From the NCBI GenBank assembly GCA_020721445.1, contig DYMU01000004.1:1-64000 (forward strand): 64,000 nt of DNA. The letters are read 5' to 3'. The stretch comes from Gemmobacter nectariphilus (GTDB lineage Bacteria > Pseudomonadota > Alphaproteobacteria > Rhodobacterales > Rhodobacteraceae). The notes under the pieces were generated by a model that was not told where the DNA came from, searched no databases, and worked only from the letters and a program-made list of their open reading frames with translations. Shown in pieces: positions 33,586 to 43,874 of the stretch (its first letter is position 1; each line of letters opens with the position of its first letter). A program made the position numbers and the translations under genes.

Positions 33586-34953
33586 ATGGCGCTTGGTGCG
33601 AAATGGGGCAACGGGTTCCTGCTGGGCCTTTTGGCGGCGGGCGGGACGGTTGTGGCGGTGGTCTCGGTGGTGGTCTGGAAAGGACAGACGCCGCCGCAAA
33701 CCGCACCTGCGCCTTTGGCCACCCTGCAAGACCCCGCTCCCAGCGCCCCGCCGCTGCCCAAACCCGCGGCAGAGGAAACGGCCCTACCGCCGGAAACGCC
33801 CCCCCTTGCCAAGGCATCCGACCTTGCGCGCCCCGGTATGACAGCGCCCAGTTTTGACAACTGGCGGGTGCAGGCGGATGGGGCGGCGGTGGTGGCGGGG
33901 CGGGCCGATGCGGGTGCTGTCATCGACGTGCAGGTTGATGCGGTGACGGTGGCCACCACGCTGGCCGGTCGCGACGGCAGCTTTGCCGCGCTGTTCACCC
34001 TGGCCCCAAATGACAGTCCCAGCTTGATGAGCCTGCTTGCCACTCTGCCTGATGGCCGCGCACGGGCCTCGGTGCAGACGGTGGCGCTTGCTCCGATCGC
34101 CGGGCCTCAGACCCCAGAGGCGGCGGTCGGGGCAGCCCCACCCGCCGCCTTGCTTGTGACCGAGGCAGGCGCGGTTGTGGTGCAGACCGCGCCACCCGGC
34201 GACATGGTGCAAACATCAGACAGCGGCGCCGCCTTGGTTGTGCCAGCCCCGGTCGATGGCAGCCCCGCTGTCGGCGCGGCGCCGGGCACCTTGGCCGAAC
34301 CGGGCTTGCCGGGCGCTGTCGTGCAGCCAGACCCGGCGCAGGCCCCGGCGATGGTGACGGGCTCTGCCGTCGTCCCCGTGCTGATCGACGCCATTTCCTA
34401 TGCCCCGGGTGGGGCTGTGCAACTGGCGGGCAAAGGGCAACCGGGGCAGGCGGTGCGGCTGTATCTGGACACGGTGCCCGTGGCCGAGGCTTTGGTCGCC
34501 GCCGATGGCCAATGGCAGGTGACATTGGGCGATACGGCAGCCGCGCTTTACACCCTGCGGGTCGACCAGATTGACGCGTCGGGCAAGGTGACGGCGCGGT
34601 TTGAAACCCCGTTCCAGCGCGAAACGGTTGCGGCCTTGGCCGCCCTTGCCGCGCCGGTGGCACAGGCCGCGCCCGATGCGCCGCCCGGCGTGCCCGCAGC
34701 AGCACCGTCTGTCGGGCTGCCCGCCGCGCCGCAGACAGCGGCGGCACTGTCCGACACAGCAGGCCCGCCCCCCGCCACGCTTGCGCCGGTGTCGATCACC
34801 GTGCAGCCGGGCTATAGCCTGTGGCGCATTGCGCGCGACAGCTTTGGCGATGGCATCTTGTATGTGCAGGTCTACAAGGCCAACCGCGACCAGATCCGTG
34901 ACCCCGACCTGATCTATCCGGGGCAGGTTTTCACGCTGCCGGACCGCCAATAG
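33586..34953 (+). CDS. LysM domain membrane-anchored protein
   Basis: A 455-residue protein. One N-terminal membrane helix (about 10-30) is followed by a long Pro/Ala-rich region with Ig-like repeats ([15 protein letters not shown] and [12 protein letters not shown]). A C-terminal LysM domain (about 405-455: [12 protein letters not shown]) binds peptidoglycan. It is probably a periplasmic cell-wall-associated protein. The ATG at 33586 starts before the helix. Confidence 0.82.
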   Translation: MALGAKWGNGFLLGLLAAGGTVVAVVSVVVWKGQTPPQTAPAPLATLQDPAPSAPPLPKPAAEETALPPETPPLAKASDLARPGMTAPSFDNWRVQADGAAVVAGRADAGAVIDVQVDAVTVATTLAGRDGSFAALFTLAPNDSPSLMSLLATLPDGRARASVQTVALAPIAGPQTPEAAVGAAPPAALLVTEAGAVVVQTAPPGDMVQTSDSGAALVVPAPVDGSPAVGAAPGTLAEPGLPGAVVQPDPAQAPAMVTGSAVVPVLIDAISYAPGGAVQLAGKGQPGQAVRLYLDTVPVAEALVAADGQWQVTLGDTAAALYTLRVDQIDASGKVTARFETPFQRETVAALAALAAPVAQAAPDAPPGVPAAAPSVGLPAAPQTAAALSDTAGPPPATLAPVSITVQPGYSLWRIARDSFGDGILYVQVYKANRDQIRDPDLIYPGQVFTLPDRQ

Positions 34954-35016
34954 CGCGCGGCATCTGGTCTTTGCCGCAAGAACGGCCTAGATACCCTTCG
35001 GTAATCCGAGGCCCCC

Positions 35017-36837
35017 ATGACCAAACCCACTGTGACCAACGCTCCTGCCAGCGGCATGCAGACCATTGCCCGCGTCATCCCCTATCTGTGGCCCAAGGAC
35101 AAGCCATGGGTCAAACGGCGGGTGGTGATCTCGCTGTGCTTGCTGCTGTTGGCCAAGGTGGTATCGGTGTCCACCCCGGCGATCTACAAGCAGGCGGTCG
35201 ATGCGCTGGCGGGGGATGCGCCCGATGCCGGCACGCTGCTGGGGTTGGCGGCGGTGGGCCTGACCATCGCCTATGGCATGGCGCGCCTGATGACGGTGGC
35301 GTTCCAAGAGGCGCGCGATGCGGTGTTCGTGCGCGTGGGCCAGCGCGCCTTGCGGCAATTGGCGCTGGAGACGTTTACCCACATTCACCAGCTTTCCTTG
35401 CGCTATCACATCACCCGCAAGACCGGCGGCCTGAGCCGGATCATCGAACGCGGGGTCAAGGGCGTCGATTTCCTGCTGCGCTTCATGCTGTTTTCGATCG
35501 GGCCGCTGATCCTTGAACTGACGATGGTGGCAATCATCTTCGCGGTGGTGTTCGGCTGGCAATACGCGGCAGTGGTGATCGTGGTGATCTCGGCCTATGT
35601 CGCCTTCACCTTCAAGGTCACCGAATGGCGCGTCGCGATCCGGCGCGAGATGAATGCGCAAGACACCGATGCCAACCAGAAGGCGATCGACAGTCTGCTG
35701 AACTTTGAAACCGTCAAGTATTTCAATGCTGAACAGCTTGAAGCGTCACGCTATGACATGGCGATGCAGCGTTATGAGGTGGCGGCGGTCAAGACCGGCC
35801 TGTCGCTGGCGGCGCTGAACCTTGGTCAGGCGACGCTGATCACCACCGGTCTGGTGATCGTGATGGCGATGGCGGCGCGCGGTGTGCAGGCAGGCACGTT
35901 GACCGTGGGCGATTTCGTGATGGTCAACGCCTACATGATCCAGATCACGCTGCCGCTGAACTTTCTTGGCACGGTGTACCGCGAAATCCGGCAGGCGCTG
36001 GTCGATATGGGCGAGATGTTCGGTCTGCTGGGCCAACCGGCCGAGGTGGTCGACAAGCCCGGCGCACCCGCGCTGAAGGTCACCGGCGGCGAGGTGGTGT
36101 TTGACAACGTGCGCTTTGATTATGACCCGTCGCGCCCCATCCTGAAGGGCATCAGCTTTACCGTGGCGCCGGGGCAGCGCGTGGCGCTGGTGGGGCCGTC
36201 GGGGTCGGGCAAGTCAACCACCGGGCGGCTGCTGTTTCGCTTCTATGATGTGACCGGCGGGGCCATCCGCATTGACGGTCAGGATCTGCGCGATGTGACC
36301 CAAAGCTCGGTCCACGCCAGCATCGGCGTGGTGCCGCAAGACACCGTGCTGTTCAACGATACCATCTATTACAACATCGCCTACGGTCGCGCCGATGCCA
36401 GCCGCGCCGAGGTCGAAGAGGCCGCACGCGCTGCCAAGATCCACGATTTCATCCTGTCCTTGCCTGACGGTTATGACACCACAGTGGGCGAGCGCGGCCT
36501 GAAACTGTCGGGCGGCGAAAAGCAGCGGGTCGGCATTGCCCGCACCTTGCTGAAAAATCCGCCGATCCTGATCCTGGACGAGGCGACCTCTGCGCTGGAC
36601 ACCCAGACCGAGCGCGACATTCAAGACAGCCTGTTGCGGATGGGCGAGGGGCGGTCGGTGATCACCGTGGCGCACCGGCTGTCCACCATCGCCGATGCCG
36701 ATGTGATTCTGGTGCTGGAAGCCGGCGAGATTGTCGAGCGCGGCACGCATGAGGCGCTGCTTGCCAACGGCGGCCGCTATGCCGCGATGTGGGCACGGCA
36801 GTCGTCGGAAGAAGAAGCGGCAGACAAAGCGGCGTGA
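35017..36837 (+). CDS. Atm1-type ABC exporter
   Basis: A 606-residue half-transporter with an N-terminal six-helix membrane domain (about 35-315) and a C-terminal ATPase. Walker A is G-P-S-G-S-G-K-S-T, the signature L-S-G-G-E-K-Q-R, and Walker [13 protein letters not shown]. The E-T-V-K-Y-F-N segment and R-X-L-S-L-R-Y-H pattern are typical of the ABCB7/Atm1 group, which exports glutathione-linked sulfur or metal species. It sits near other Fe-S genes in the window. Confidence 0.9.
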   Translation: MTKPTVTNAPASGMQTIARVIPYLWPKDKPWVKRRVVISLCLLLLAKVVSVSTPAIYKQAVDALAGDAPDAGTLLGLAAVGLTIAYGMARLMTVAFQEARDAVFVRVGQRALRQLALETFTHIHQLSLRYHITRKTGGLSRIIERGVKGVDFLLRFMLFSIGPLILELTMVAIIFAVVFGWQYAAVVIVVISAYVAFTFKVTEWRVAIRREMNAQDTDANQKAIDSLLNFETVKYFNAEQLEASRYDMAMQRYEVAAVKTGLSLAALNLGQATLITTGLVIVMAMAARGVQAGTLTVGDFVMVNAYMIQITLPLNFLGTVYREIRQALVDMGEMFGLLGQPAEVVDKPGAPALKVTGGEVVFDNVRFDYDPSRPILKGISFTVAPGQRVALVGPSGSGKSTTGRLLFRFYDVTGGAIRIDGQDLRDVTQSSVHASIGVVPQDTVLFNDTIYYNIAYGRADASRAEVEEAARAAKIHDFILSLPDGYDTTVGERGLKLSGGEKQRVGIARTLLKNPPILILDEATSALDTQTERDIQDSLLRMGEGRSVITVAHRLSTIADADVILVLEAGEIVERGTHEALLANGGRYAAMWARQSSEEEAADKAA

Positions 36838-36844
36838 TGGAACG

Positions 36845-39800
36845 CTATTCCGCCGCGTCGCGCAACGGGCGCGGGGCGGCGGGGGCGTCATCCGTCCACT
36901 GGATCACCGGGTCTTTGACCGCGCGCGCTGCACGCAGCAGGGCCAGATCGCGGGCCTGAATGCTGTCCGCGCCATGCGCCATCGCAGACAGCCGGGACCA
37001 GCCCCGGTAAGCCCCGGTCCAGAACCACACCCGCAGCGCCAGCAGCGCAGGCGTCAGCACCAGTGTCAGCACGGTGGCGATGCCAAGCCCGAACACCACC
37101 GCCGTGGCAAGTTGTTTCCACCACAGCGCGGACGGGCTGTCGATGGTATAGCCGCCGCCCAGAAAATCGACAGACAGGCCGAACATCATTGGCGCAAGCC
37201 CCGCCATGGTGGTGATGGTGGTCAGCAGCACCGGGCGCAAGCGTTGTTCGGCGGTGCGGGCAATTGCCTCGAGCTTTGGCATATAGCGGCTGAACTCTTG
37301 ATAGGTGTCGATCAGGATGATGTTGTTGTTCACCACGATCCCGGCCAAGGCGACAACCCCGGTGCCGGTCATGATGATGGAAAATGTCTGCCCCATGATC
37401 ATCATGCCCCACAGCACCCCCACGGTGGACAAGACCACCGCCAGCAGCACCAGCACCGAATTGTAGACCGAATTGAACTGCGCCAGCAAGATGATGAACA
37501 TCAGCCCCAAGGCCCCGGCAAAGGCCTTGGCCAGAAACGCCCCCGATTCGGCCTGATCTTCCTGATCGCCGGTCCATTCCCAGCGCACACCTTCGGGCAG
37601 CGGGTTGGTGTTCAGCCATTCGGTCAGCGTCTCGATCCGTTCGGTGGCGGTGATCGGCACGCCATCGGCGCGCATCAAACCCTCGGCGACATCGGCCTTG
37701 ACCTCATAGATCCGTGCCTCATCAACCCGGTCGATTCGGCCCAGTTTCGCCACCGGCTTGCGGGTGATGAAGTTCGACAGCGGCACCAGCCCTTCCGAGG
37801 TGCGCACCTTCAGGCTGTCAAGCGTCGACAGCACCCGGTCATCCTGGGGCAGGCGAACGCGAATCTCGATCTCTTCATCCGACGACGGCACCCGCATGGT
37901 ATCGAGCATGACCCCGCGGGTGACCAGTTGCACCATGACGCCCACGGTGGCGACATCGGCGCCAAAGCGTCCGGCGCGGGCCACGTCGACGGTGATCTCC
38001 CAGTCGATGCCGGGCAGGGGGCGGCTGTCGTCAATGTCCTTGATCCCCTCTGTCGCTTCCATCCGGGCGCGGACCAGCTCTACCGCCTGCGCCATGGCGG
38101 TGAAATCCTCGCCCGACAGGCGCAGATGCAACGGCTTGCCCGAGGCGGGACCGGACTCGCCCGCCAGAACCTCGATCCGCAGGCCGGGCAGGGCGCGCAG
38201 TCTGGTGGTCAGCGCCTCGATGATCGCCTTGCCGCCCAGCGTGGGGTCGCCCATCCGGTCTTCCCATGGGGCCAGTTCCAGCTGGATCTGGCCGATGCTG
38301 TCCAAGGGGGCGCGCGCGCCGCCGGTGTTGGCGTTCAGCCCCCCCGACCCGGCAAATGAAAACGTCGATTTCACCCCCGGCGTGCCCACCACCAGCGCCT
38401 CGGCCTGCCGCAACAGCGCGTCCTTTTCGGCCAGCGACAGGTTGCCGCGCGCCCGGACATAGACAATCGCCTGTTCGGGTTCGGTGGCGACAAAGAACTC
38501 CACCCCCTTGCCGTTCTTGGCGTAGATCGCAAAGGTCAGCACCACAAAGCCCACCACGGCGGCAACGGTGACCAGTGGCATGATCGGGTTTCCGGTCAGA
38601 AAGCGGATCACCCGGCCAAAGCCGGTGCGCCGATAGCCTGCGACGATCTTTTCGCGTCGCGGCCGCTTGGCCGCCTCCAGCGTGATCGACGCCGCAAGCC
38701 CGCCCGCTATCATCAGCGCGACCCCCGGCAGCAGCCCCGTGATCCCGCCCGCGCGCGGTGCAAGCGTCAGGATCACGCCGCCAAACAGAACCGCCAGCGC
38801 CGCCACCACCAGCCCCAGCCGCAGCCACAGCGGGCGTGGCCGCAACTGGCCTGCCACCGCCTCCAGCTGCCGGGTGATGCGGCCCGCAACGCCGCCCATC
38901 ACCGGCACATAGATCAGGGCCACCAGCAAGGATGCCGACAGCACGAAGATCAGCGTCACGGGCAGCATGCCCATGAACTGCCCCGCCACACCGGGCCAGA
39001 ACAGCATCGGCAGAAAGGCGCACAGCGTGGTCGCGGTCGAACTGACAATCGGCCAGAACATCCGCTTGGCCGCCTCGGTATAGGCAGCCATCGGGCCAGA
39101 GCCTTCCTGAATGCGGGTATCGGCATATTCGACCACCACAATGCCGCCATCCACCAGCATCCCCACCGCAAGGATCAAGCCGAACATCACGATGTTCGAC
39201 ACCGAAATGCCCAAGACCGCAAACAGCGCGAAGGTCAGAAGGAACGTGGTCGGGATCGAAAACCCCACCAGCAGCGCCGAGCGTGTGCCAAGGCTGGCCA
39301 GCACCACCACCATCACCAGCGCAATCGCCGTCAGGACCGAGCCTTCCAACTGTTGCACCATGCCCTCGACATTGTTCGACTGGTCAAGCGACGCGGTGAC
39401 GGTCACCGACCGGCGCAACGCCTCGGGCCATCTGGCCACCTCGTCGTCCACCGTGGCCTGCACCAGATCGGCGGTGTCGATCAGGTTAAAGCCTTTGCGC
39501 TTGACCACCTGGATCGCCACGGTGGGCGCGCCGTTGAAGCGCGCGGTGCCGGTCGGGTCTTCGAAGGTCAGGTTGATCTGCGCCAGATCGCCCAGCGTGA
39601 TGGTACGGTCGCCATTCACCTTGACCGGCAGCGCATAGACCTGTGCCGCCGAGGTAAAGCTGGACGGGATCTTGACCGCAAAGGTGCCGCCCGCGGTTTC
39701 CACCTCGCCGGCGGCGATCATCTGGTTGTTGCGGGTGACCACGGTGATCAGCTCGGCGGCGGTGACGTTATAGGCTTCCAGCTTCAAGGGGTCGATCAGC

Positions 39801-40354
39801 ACCTCAAGCATTTCGTCGCGATGCCCGGCCAGTTCGGCCTTAAGCACCGGTTCCAGCGCGCTGATCCGGCTTTGCAGGTCTTTGGCCGCCCGCAGCAGCG
39901 TGCGTTCGGGCACGTCACCCGCAAGCGCGATCACCAGAATGGGAAACTCGGAAAAGTTGATCTCGTTGATCGAATACTTGTCGGCCCCGGCGGGAAACTT
40001 GGCCTCGGCGGCGTTCATCCGGTCGCGCACATCGGCCAGTGTCTTGGTCTTGTCCCAGCCGAATTCAAACTCCAGCGCCACCCCGCCATAGTTTTCGGCG
40101 GCGGTGCCCGAGATGGATTTCAGCCCGTCCAGACCGGACAATTCCTGCTCCATCACCTTGACCAGCAGGGTTTCACTGTCGGCGGCGGAAATGCCGGGGA
40201 AGGGGACTGACACAAACAGCGCCGGAATGTCGATGTCGGGCTCGCCCTCTTTGGGCAGGCTGACATAGGCCAGCACCCCGGCGGCGATCGACAAAAGGAT
40301 GAACGCCACCACCATGCGGGCGCGGGCGGCGGCCCAGTCGATCAGGCCGGTCAT
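36845..40354 (-). CDS. RND efflux permease
   Basis: A 1169-residue RND pump, larger than the usual 1030. The first membrane segment is near 10-30, a first periplasmic loop follows, and helices 2-6 lie at about 330-500 with the family marks G-M-L-V-D-G-G-I-V-V-V-E. After helix 6 there is an extra hydrophobic block at about 505-575 that could add two helices. The second half includes helices 8-12 (A-L-A-G-I-V-V-N-N-N-I-I-L-I-D). It shares a 4-bp overlap with its fusion-protein gene. Substrate is unknown. Confidence 0.88.
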   Translation of the reverse strand: MTGLIDWAAARARMVVAFILLSIAAGVLAYVSLPKEGEPDIDIPALFVSVPFPGISAADSETLLVKVMEQELSGLDGLKSISGTAAENYGGVALEFEFGWDKTKTLADVRDRMNAAEAKFPAGADKYSINEINFSEFPILVIALAGDVPERTLLRAAKDLQSRISALEPVLKAELAGHRDEMLEVLIDPLKLEAYNVTAAELITVVTRNNQMIAAGEVETAGGTFAVKIPSSFTSAAQVYALPVKVNGDRTITLGDLAQINLTFEDPTGTARFNGAPTVAIQVVKRKGFNLIDTADLVQATVDDEVARWPEALRRSVTVTASLDQSNNVEGMVQQLEGSVLTAIALVMVVVLASLGTRSALLVGFSIPTTFLLTFALFAVLGISVSNIVMFGLILAVGMLVDGGIVVVEYADTRIQEGSGPMAAYTEAAKRMFWPIVSSTATTLCAFLPMLFWPGVAGQFMGMLPVTLIFVLSASLLVALIYVPVMGGVAGRITRQLEAVAGQLRPRPLWLRLGLVVAALAVLFGGVILTLAPRAGGITGLLPGVALMIAGGLAASITLEAAKRPRREKIVAGYRRTGFGRVIRFLTGNPIMPLVTVAAVVGFVVLTFAIYAKNGKGVEFFVATEPEQAIVYVRARGNLSLAEKDALLRQAEALVVGTPGVKSTFSFAGSGGLNANTGGARAPLDSIGQIQLELAPWEDRMGDPTLGGKAIIEALTTRLRALPGLRIEVLAGESGPASGKPLHLRLSGEDFTAMAQAVELVRARMEATEGIKDIDDSRPLPGIDWEITVDVARAGRFGADVATVGVMVQLVTRGVMLDTMRVPSSDEEIEIRVRLPQDDRVLSTLDSLKVRTSEGLVPLSNFITRKPVAKLGRIDRVDEARIYEVKADVAEGLMRADGVPITATERIETLTEWLNTNPLPEGVRWEWTGDQEDQAESGAFLAKAFAGALGLMFIILLAQFNSVYNSVLVLLAVVLSTVGVLWGMMIMGQTFSIIMTGTGVVALAGIVVNNNIILIDTYQEFSRYMPKLEAIARTAEQRLRPVLLTTITTMAGLAPMMFGLSVDFLGGGYTIDSPSALWWKQLATAVVFGLGIATVLTLVLTPALLALRVWFWTGAYRGWSRLSAMAHGADSIQARDLALLRAARAVKDPVIQWTDDAPAAPRPLRDAAE

Positions 40355-41511
40355 GGCTGTGCACCTTGCACGGTGACGGTGATCGGGCTGCCATCGGTGA
40401 CATAATCCTGCCCCACCACGATCACCTGCACCATATCGGGCAGGCCGCTGACCCAGATCCCCGTGGCGGTGTCGCGCAGCACCTGCACCGGCGCAAAGCG
40501 GGCGACAGGCCCGTCGGCCAACCGCACACCCAGACGGCCCGTGTCATCCAGCGTCAGGCTGGAGGCGGGCAGAAGATGCGCCCGCACGCCCTCGGCGGCA
40601 ATCAGCATCTCGGCGGTCTGGCCGTCACGGATGGCAAGATCGGGGTTCGGCACCGTCACCTCGACCCGGAAGGTGCGGGTTGTCGGATCGGCCGAGCGCG
40701 ACAGGAACGTGACCCGCCCCACCACCTCGCGCCCCGAGATCAGCCGCGCCCCGGCCATGGCCCCCACGCTGATGCGGTCCACCTCGGCTTCAGGCACAAA
40801 ACCCACCAGCTTGATCGGGTCAAGCTGGATCACGGTGGCGCAGGCGCTGCCGGGCTGCAACAGACTGCCCAACTCGGCGGTATCGGTTTCCAGCAGGCCA
40901 TCGAACGGTGCGGTCAGGGTCAGGCGGTCGATCTCGGCTTGGGCCGCGGCCACTGCGGCTTCGGCGGCCTGAATGCCGGCGCGGGCGGCCTCGACCCCTG
41001 CGTCGGCGCTGACGCGACGGGTTTCGGTGGCAAAGCCACCTTCGCCCAGTCTTTGTGCGGCATCGGCCTCGACCTGTGCCACCCGCAACTGCGCGCGGGC
41101 CTGCGCCAGACGGGCCGTGGCCTCGGATTGCTGCACCAGCCGCGTGCCGGGGTCCAGTGCGCACAGCACCTGACCCGCCGTGACAAAGGCCCCCCGGCGC
41201 AAGGGCGCCGAGCGCACCAGACCCGAGGTTTCCGACCGCACCTCAACCTGTCGCGCGGCCTCGGTGCGCCCGCGCGCGATCACGGCAGTATCCACGTCGC
41301 TGGCCTGTGACGGCATCGCGACCACCGACATCGCAACCGGCAAGTCGGGCCGGTCCGCGTCGGGCCGGTCGGACGGCCCGGCTGTGGCGGCGGCGGCGGC
41401 CGGATCGGGCGCATCGCCCGCGGCCCCGGCCATCAGACGGTCCCTTTCGAACACAGCCACATAAAGCGTGGCGGCGACGGCAAGGGCGGTCAGGGGCGGC
41501 AGGATGCGCAT
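40351..41511 (-). CDS. RND efflux periplasmic adaptor
   Basis: A 386-residue membrane fusion protein. One N-terminal membrane helix (about 6-20) is followed by a lipoyl-like and beta-barrel part (about 80-110 and 200-300) and a coiled-coil hairpin rich in A, Q and E (about 120-185). It links the RND pump to an outer-membrane channel. No outer-membrane factor is next to it. It overlaps the pump gene by four bases. Confidence 0.87.
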   Translation of the reverse strand: MRILPPLTALAVAATLYVAVFERDRLMAGAAGDAPDPAAAAATAGPSDRPDADRPDLPVAMSVVAMPSQASDVDTAVIARGRTEAARQVEVRSETSGLVRSAPLRRGAFVTAGQVLCALDPGTRLVQQSEATARLAQARAQLRVAQVEADAAQRLGEGGFATETRRVSADAGVEAARAGIQAAEAAVAAAQAEIDRLTLTAPFDGLLETDTAELGSLLQPGSACATVIQLDPIKLVGFVPEAEVDRISVGAMAGARLISGREVVGRVTFLSRSADPTTRTFRVEVTVPNPDLAIRDGQTAEMLIAAEGVRAHLLPASSLTLDDTGRLGVRLADGPVARFAPVQVLRDTATGIWVSGLPDMVQVIVVGQDYVTDGSPITVTVQGAQP

Positions 41512-41739
41512 GGGGTGCCTTTCGCCCGATGGTGGGCCTGATCAAACTTAGGGCCTGGCCGGGTTCGCCGCAAGATGAAGGGCTGCCACAGCGGAGGCGT
41601 CGCATGGGGCCGGGGCTTGGCAAGCCCTTGTCCTTGCGTGTAAGACAATGCGCAAAGGGCAGGGACACACCCATCCAGTGCCGATTTGACGTGAGTGACC
41701 GATTTTGCCAGCCCGCCCAAGCAAGAAAGCCCGACTGAC

Positions 41740-42399
41740 GTGAGCAATCCCGAAAGTTTCATCAACGAAGTGACCGAAGAGGTGCGCCGCGACCGGCTGT
41801 TTGCGCTGTTGCGCAAATGGGGCTGGGTTCCGGCGCTGATCGTGCTGGGGGTTGTCGGTGGCACCGCCTATACCGAATGGTCAAAGGCGCAGGACCGCGC
41901 CCGCGCGCAGGCCTTTGGCGATGCGGTGCTGGATGCGCTGGATCTGGGTGCCCCCGAAGACCGTCGCGCCGCACTGACCGCAGCCCCGGTGGAGGGTCCG
42001 CAAAAGGCGGTGCTGGCGCTGCTTCTGGCATCAGACCCGGTGCAGGACCGCGCGGCTTCGATTGACGCGCTGAAGGGGTTGGTGGCCGATACGACGCAAC
42101 CGCAAAGCTATCGTGATCTGGCGGCGCTGCGTCTGGTCATTGTCTCGGGCGCCGATATGCCGCTGGCGGATCGTCGCGCCATGCTGGACCCGATTGCCGC
42201 ACCGGGGCGGCCGTTCCGCCCACTGGCGCTGGAACAGATGGCCTATCTGCTGGTCGAGGACGGCAAGACCGATGAGGCGATTGTGGCCTTGCAGGCACTG
42301 ACAACCGACCAGCAATCGCCGGCGGGCTTGCGCAGCCGCGCCGGACAGATGATTGTGGCGCTGGGTGGCAAAGTCCCCGCGACGGGCGACGCCGGTTGA
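41740..42399 (+). CDS. YfgM-like tetratricopeptide membrane protein
   Basis: A 219-residue protein with an N-terminal cytoplasmic stub (S-N-P-E-S-F-I-N-E-V-T-E-E-V-R-R-D), one membrane helix (about 30-48) and a periplasmic helical domain similar to YfgM. YfgM is an ancillary partner of SecYEG linked to folding and outer-membrane biogenesis. A GTG at 41740 is the most plausible start: it gives the conserved N-terminus, while an upstream GTG at 41695 adds poorly conserved residues. The next gene is BamB-like. Confidence 0.8.
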   Translation: MSNPESFINEVTEEVRRDRLFALLRKWGWVPALIVLGVVGGTAYTEWSKAQDRARAQAFGDAVLDALDLGAPEDRRAALTAAPVEGPQKAVLALLLASDPVQDRAASIDALKGLVADTTQPQSYRDLAALRLVIVSGADMPLADRRAMLDPIAAPGRPFRPLALEQMAYLLVEDGKTDEAIVALQALTTDQQSPAGLRSRAGQMIVALGGKVPATGDAG

Positions 42400-42469
42400 A
42401 TTCGGCGACGCCAGGCAAGACGGGGCCGGCAAGACGGGGCCGATAAAGGCAGATCGGGCAGAGGGAGTG

Positions 42470-43825
42470 ATGCAGGTGCAAAAACAAACGCGACGCCATT
42501 GGTTGATGGCAGCGACTGCCGTCATGGCGCTGTCGGCCTGCGAACGTGAACTGATCCTGCCCGGAGAGCGTTTTGCCGTGCGCACACCGCTGGAGGCATC
42601 TGTGCAGGTCGAAGGCGAATCGCCCCCTGTTGCGCCGCCTGCGCGCCCTGCCAACCAGAGCGTGGCAATATCCTTGCCCTCGGCCTCGGCGAATGCCGAC
42701 TGGACGCATCGTGGCGGCACGGCGCGCCATGCCTCACCGCACGGCCAGTTGTCTGTCGCGCCGCAACGGGTGTGGAGTGCCAATATCGGGGCCGGGTCCA
42801 GCCGCAAGAACCGCATCACCGCAGCACCCGTCGTGGCCGACGGCCGGATTGTCACCATGGACAGCCGCGCGCTGGTGGTGGCCACCGCAACCAACGGCGG
42901 CACCCTGTGGCAGACCGACCTGACCGCCGGGTTTGACCGCGGCGGCGAGGTGTCGGGCGGTGGTCTGGCGCTTGGCGGCGGCATGGTGTTTGTCGCCACC
43001 GGCTATGGCGAGCTGGTGGCGCTGAGTGCGTCGAATGGGGCTGTGGCCTGGCGGCAGCGGCTGGCCAGCCCGGTGGCGGGCGCCCCGGCCTATGATGGCG
43101 GCACGGTCTATGTCGCCACCCGCGATGGGGCCGGTTGGGCGGTGGATGCCAAGAACGGCAAGGTGGCCTGGACCATTCCGGGCACCACCGGGCTTGCGAT
43201 GGCGGGGTCCGCGGCCCCTGCGGTCACCGATCGCAACGTGATTTTTCCATTCTCCAGCGGCCAGTTGGTTGCGGCCCTGCGGCTGAACGGGGCCAAGGTT
43301 TACGCAGCCCCCGTCACCGGTCAGCGTCCCGGTCGCGGCTATCAGGGCCTGACCGATGTCACCGGCGACCCGGTCGTTGTTGGCAACACGCTTTATGCCG
43401 GCACGGCGGCAGGGCGCACGGCGGCGCTGGATGCCAGCAGCGGCACCCGGATCTGGACCGCCGTCGAAGGTGCCTTGAACCCGCCTTTGGTGGTGGGTGG
43501 GTCGGTGTTCGTGGTCAATGACGAAGCCCGGCTTGTGCGGCTGGACGCCGCCACCGGCACGGTGATCTGGCAGGCCGAGATGCCGTATTTCGTCAAGGAC
43601 AAGCCCAAGCGGCACAAGGCGATCACCACGCATTTCGGCCCGGTTCTGGCCGGGGGCCGGGTGGCTGTGGTGTCGGGTGACGGTCTGTTGCGGCTGTTCA
43701 ATCCCACCGATGGCACCATGGTGGCTACTGCCGAAATCCCCGGTGGCGCGGCTTCGGCCCCGGCGCTTGCGGGTGGTGCATTGTATGTCGTGGGGGCCAA
43801 CGGCCAACTTCACGCTTTCCGTTAG
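42470..43825 (+). CDS. bamB: BamB-like outer-membrane lipoprotein
   Basis: A 451-residue lipoprotein. A signal peptide ends in the lipobox L-S-A-C, with Cys24 the lipid-carrying residue. The rest is a beta-propeller of PQQ-like repeats (repeated G-x-V-x-A-L-x-A and W-x-A-x-x-P units). BamB helps the BAM complex insert outer-membrane proteins. It follows the YfgM-like gene as in other proteobacteria, and der follows it. The ATG at 42470 has AGAGGGAG upstream. Confidence 0.86.
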   Translation: MQVQKQTRRHWLMAATAVMALSACERELILPGERFAVRTPLEASVQVEGESPPVAPPARPANQSVAISLPSASANADWTHRGGTARHASPHGQLSVAPQRVWSANIGAGSSRKNRITAAPVVADGRIVTMDSRALVVATATNGGTLWQTDLTAGFDRGGEVSGGGLALGGGMVFVATGYGELVALSASNGAVAWRQRLASPVAGAPAYDGGTVYVATRDGAGWAVDAKNGKVAWTIPGTTGLAMAGSAAPAVTDRNVIFPFSSGQLVAALRLNGAKVYAAPVTGQRPGRGYQGLTDVTGDPVVVGNTLYAGTAAGRTAALDASSGTRIWTAVEGALNPPLVVGGSVFVVNDEARLVRLDAATGTVIWQAEMPYFVKDKPKRHKAITTHFGPVLAGGRVAVVSGDGLLRLFNPTDGTMVATAEIPGGAASAPALAGGALYVVGANGQLHAFR

Positions 43826-43874
43826 GGCCAAAGCCCTGTAAGGGGAACGGCTTGAATGATACCGGACCCTGAAC

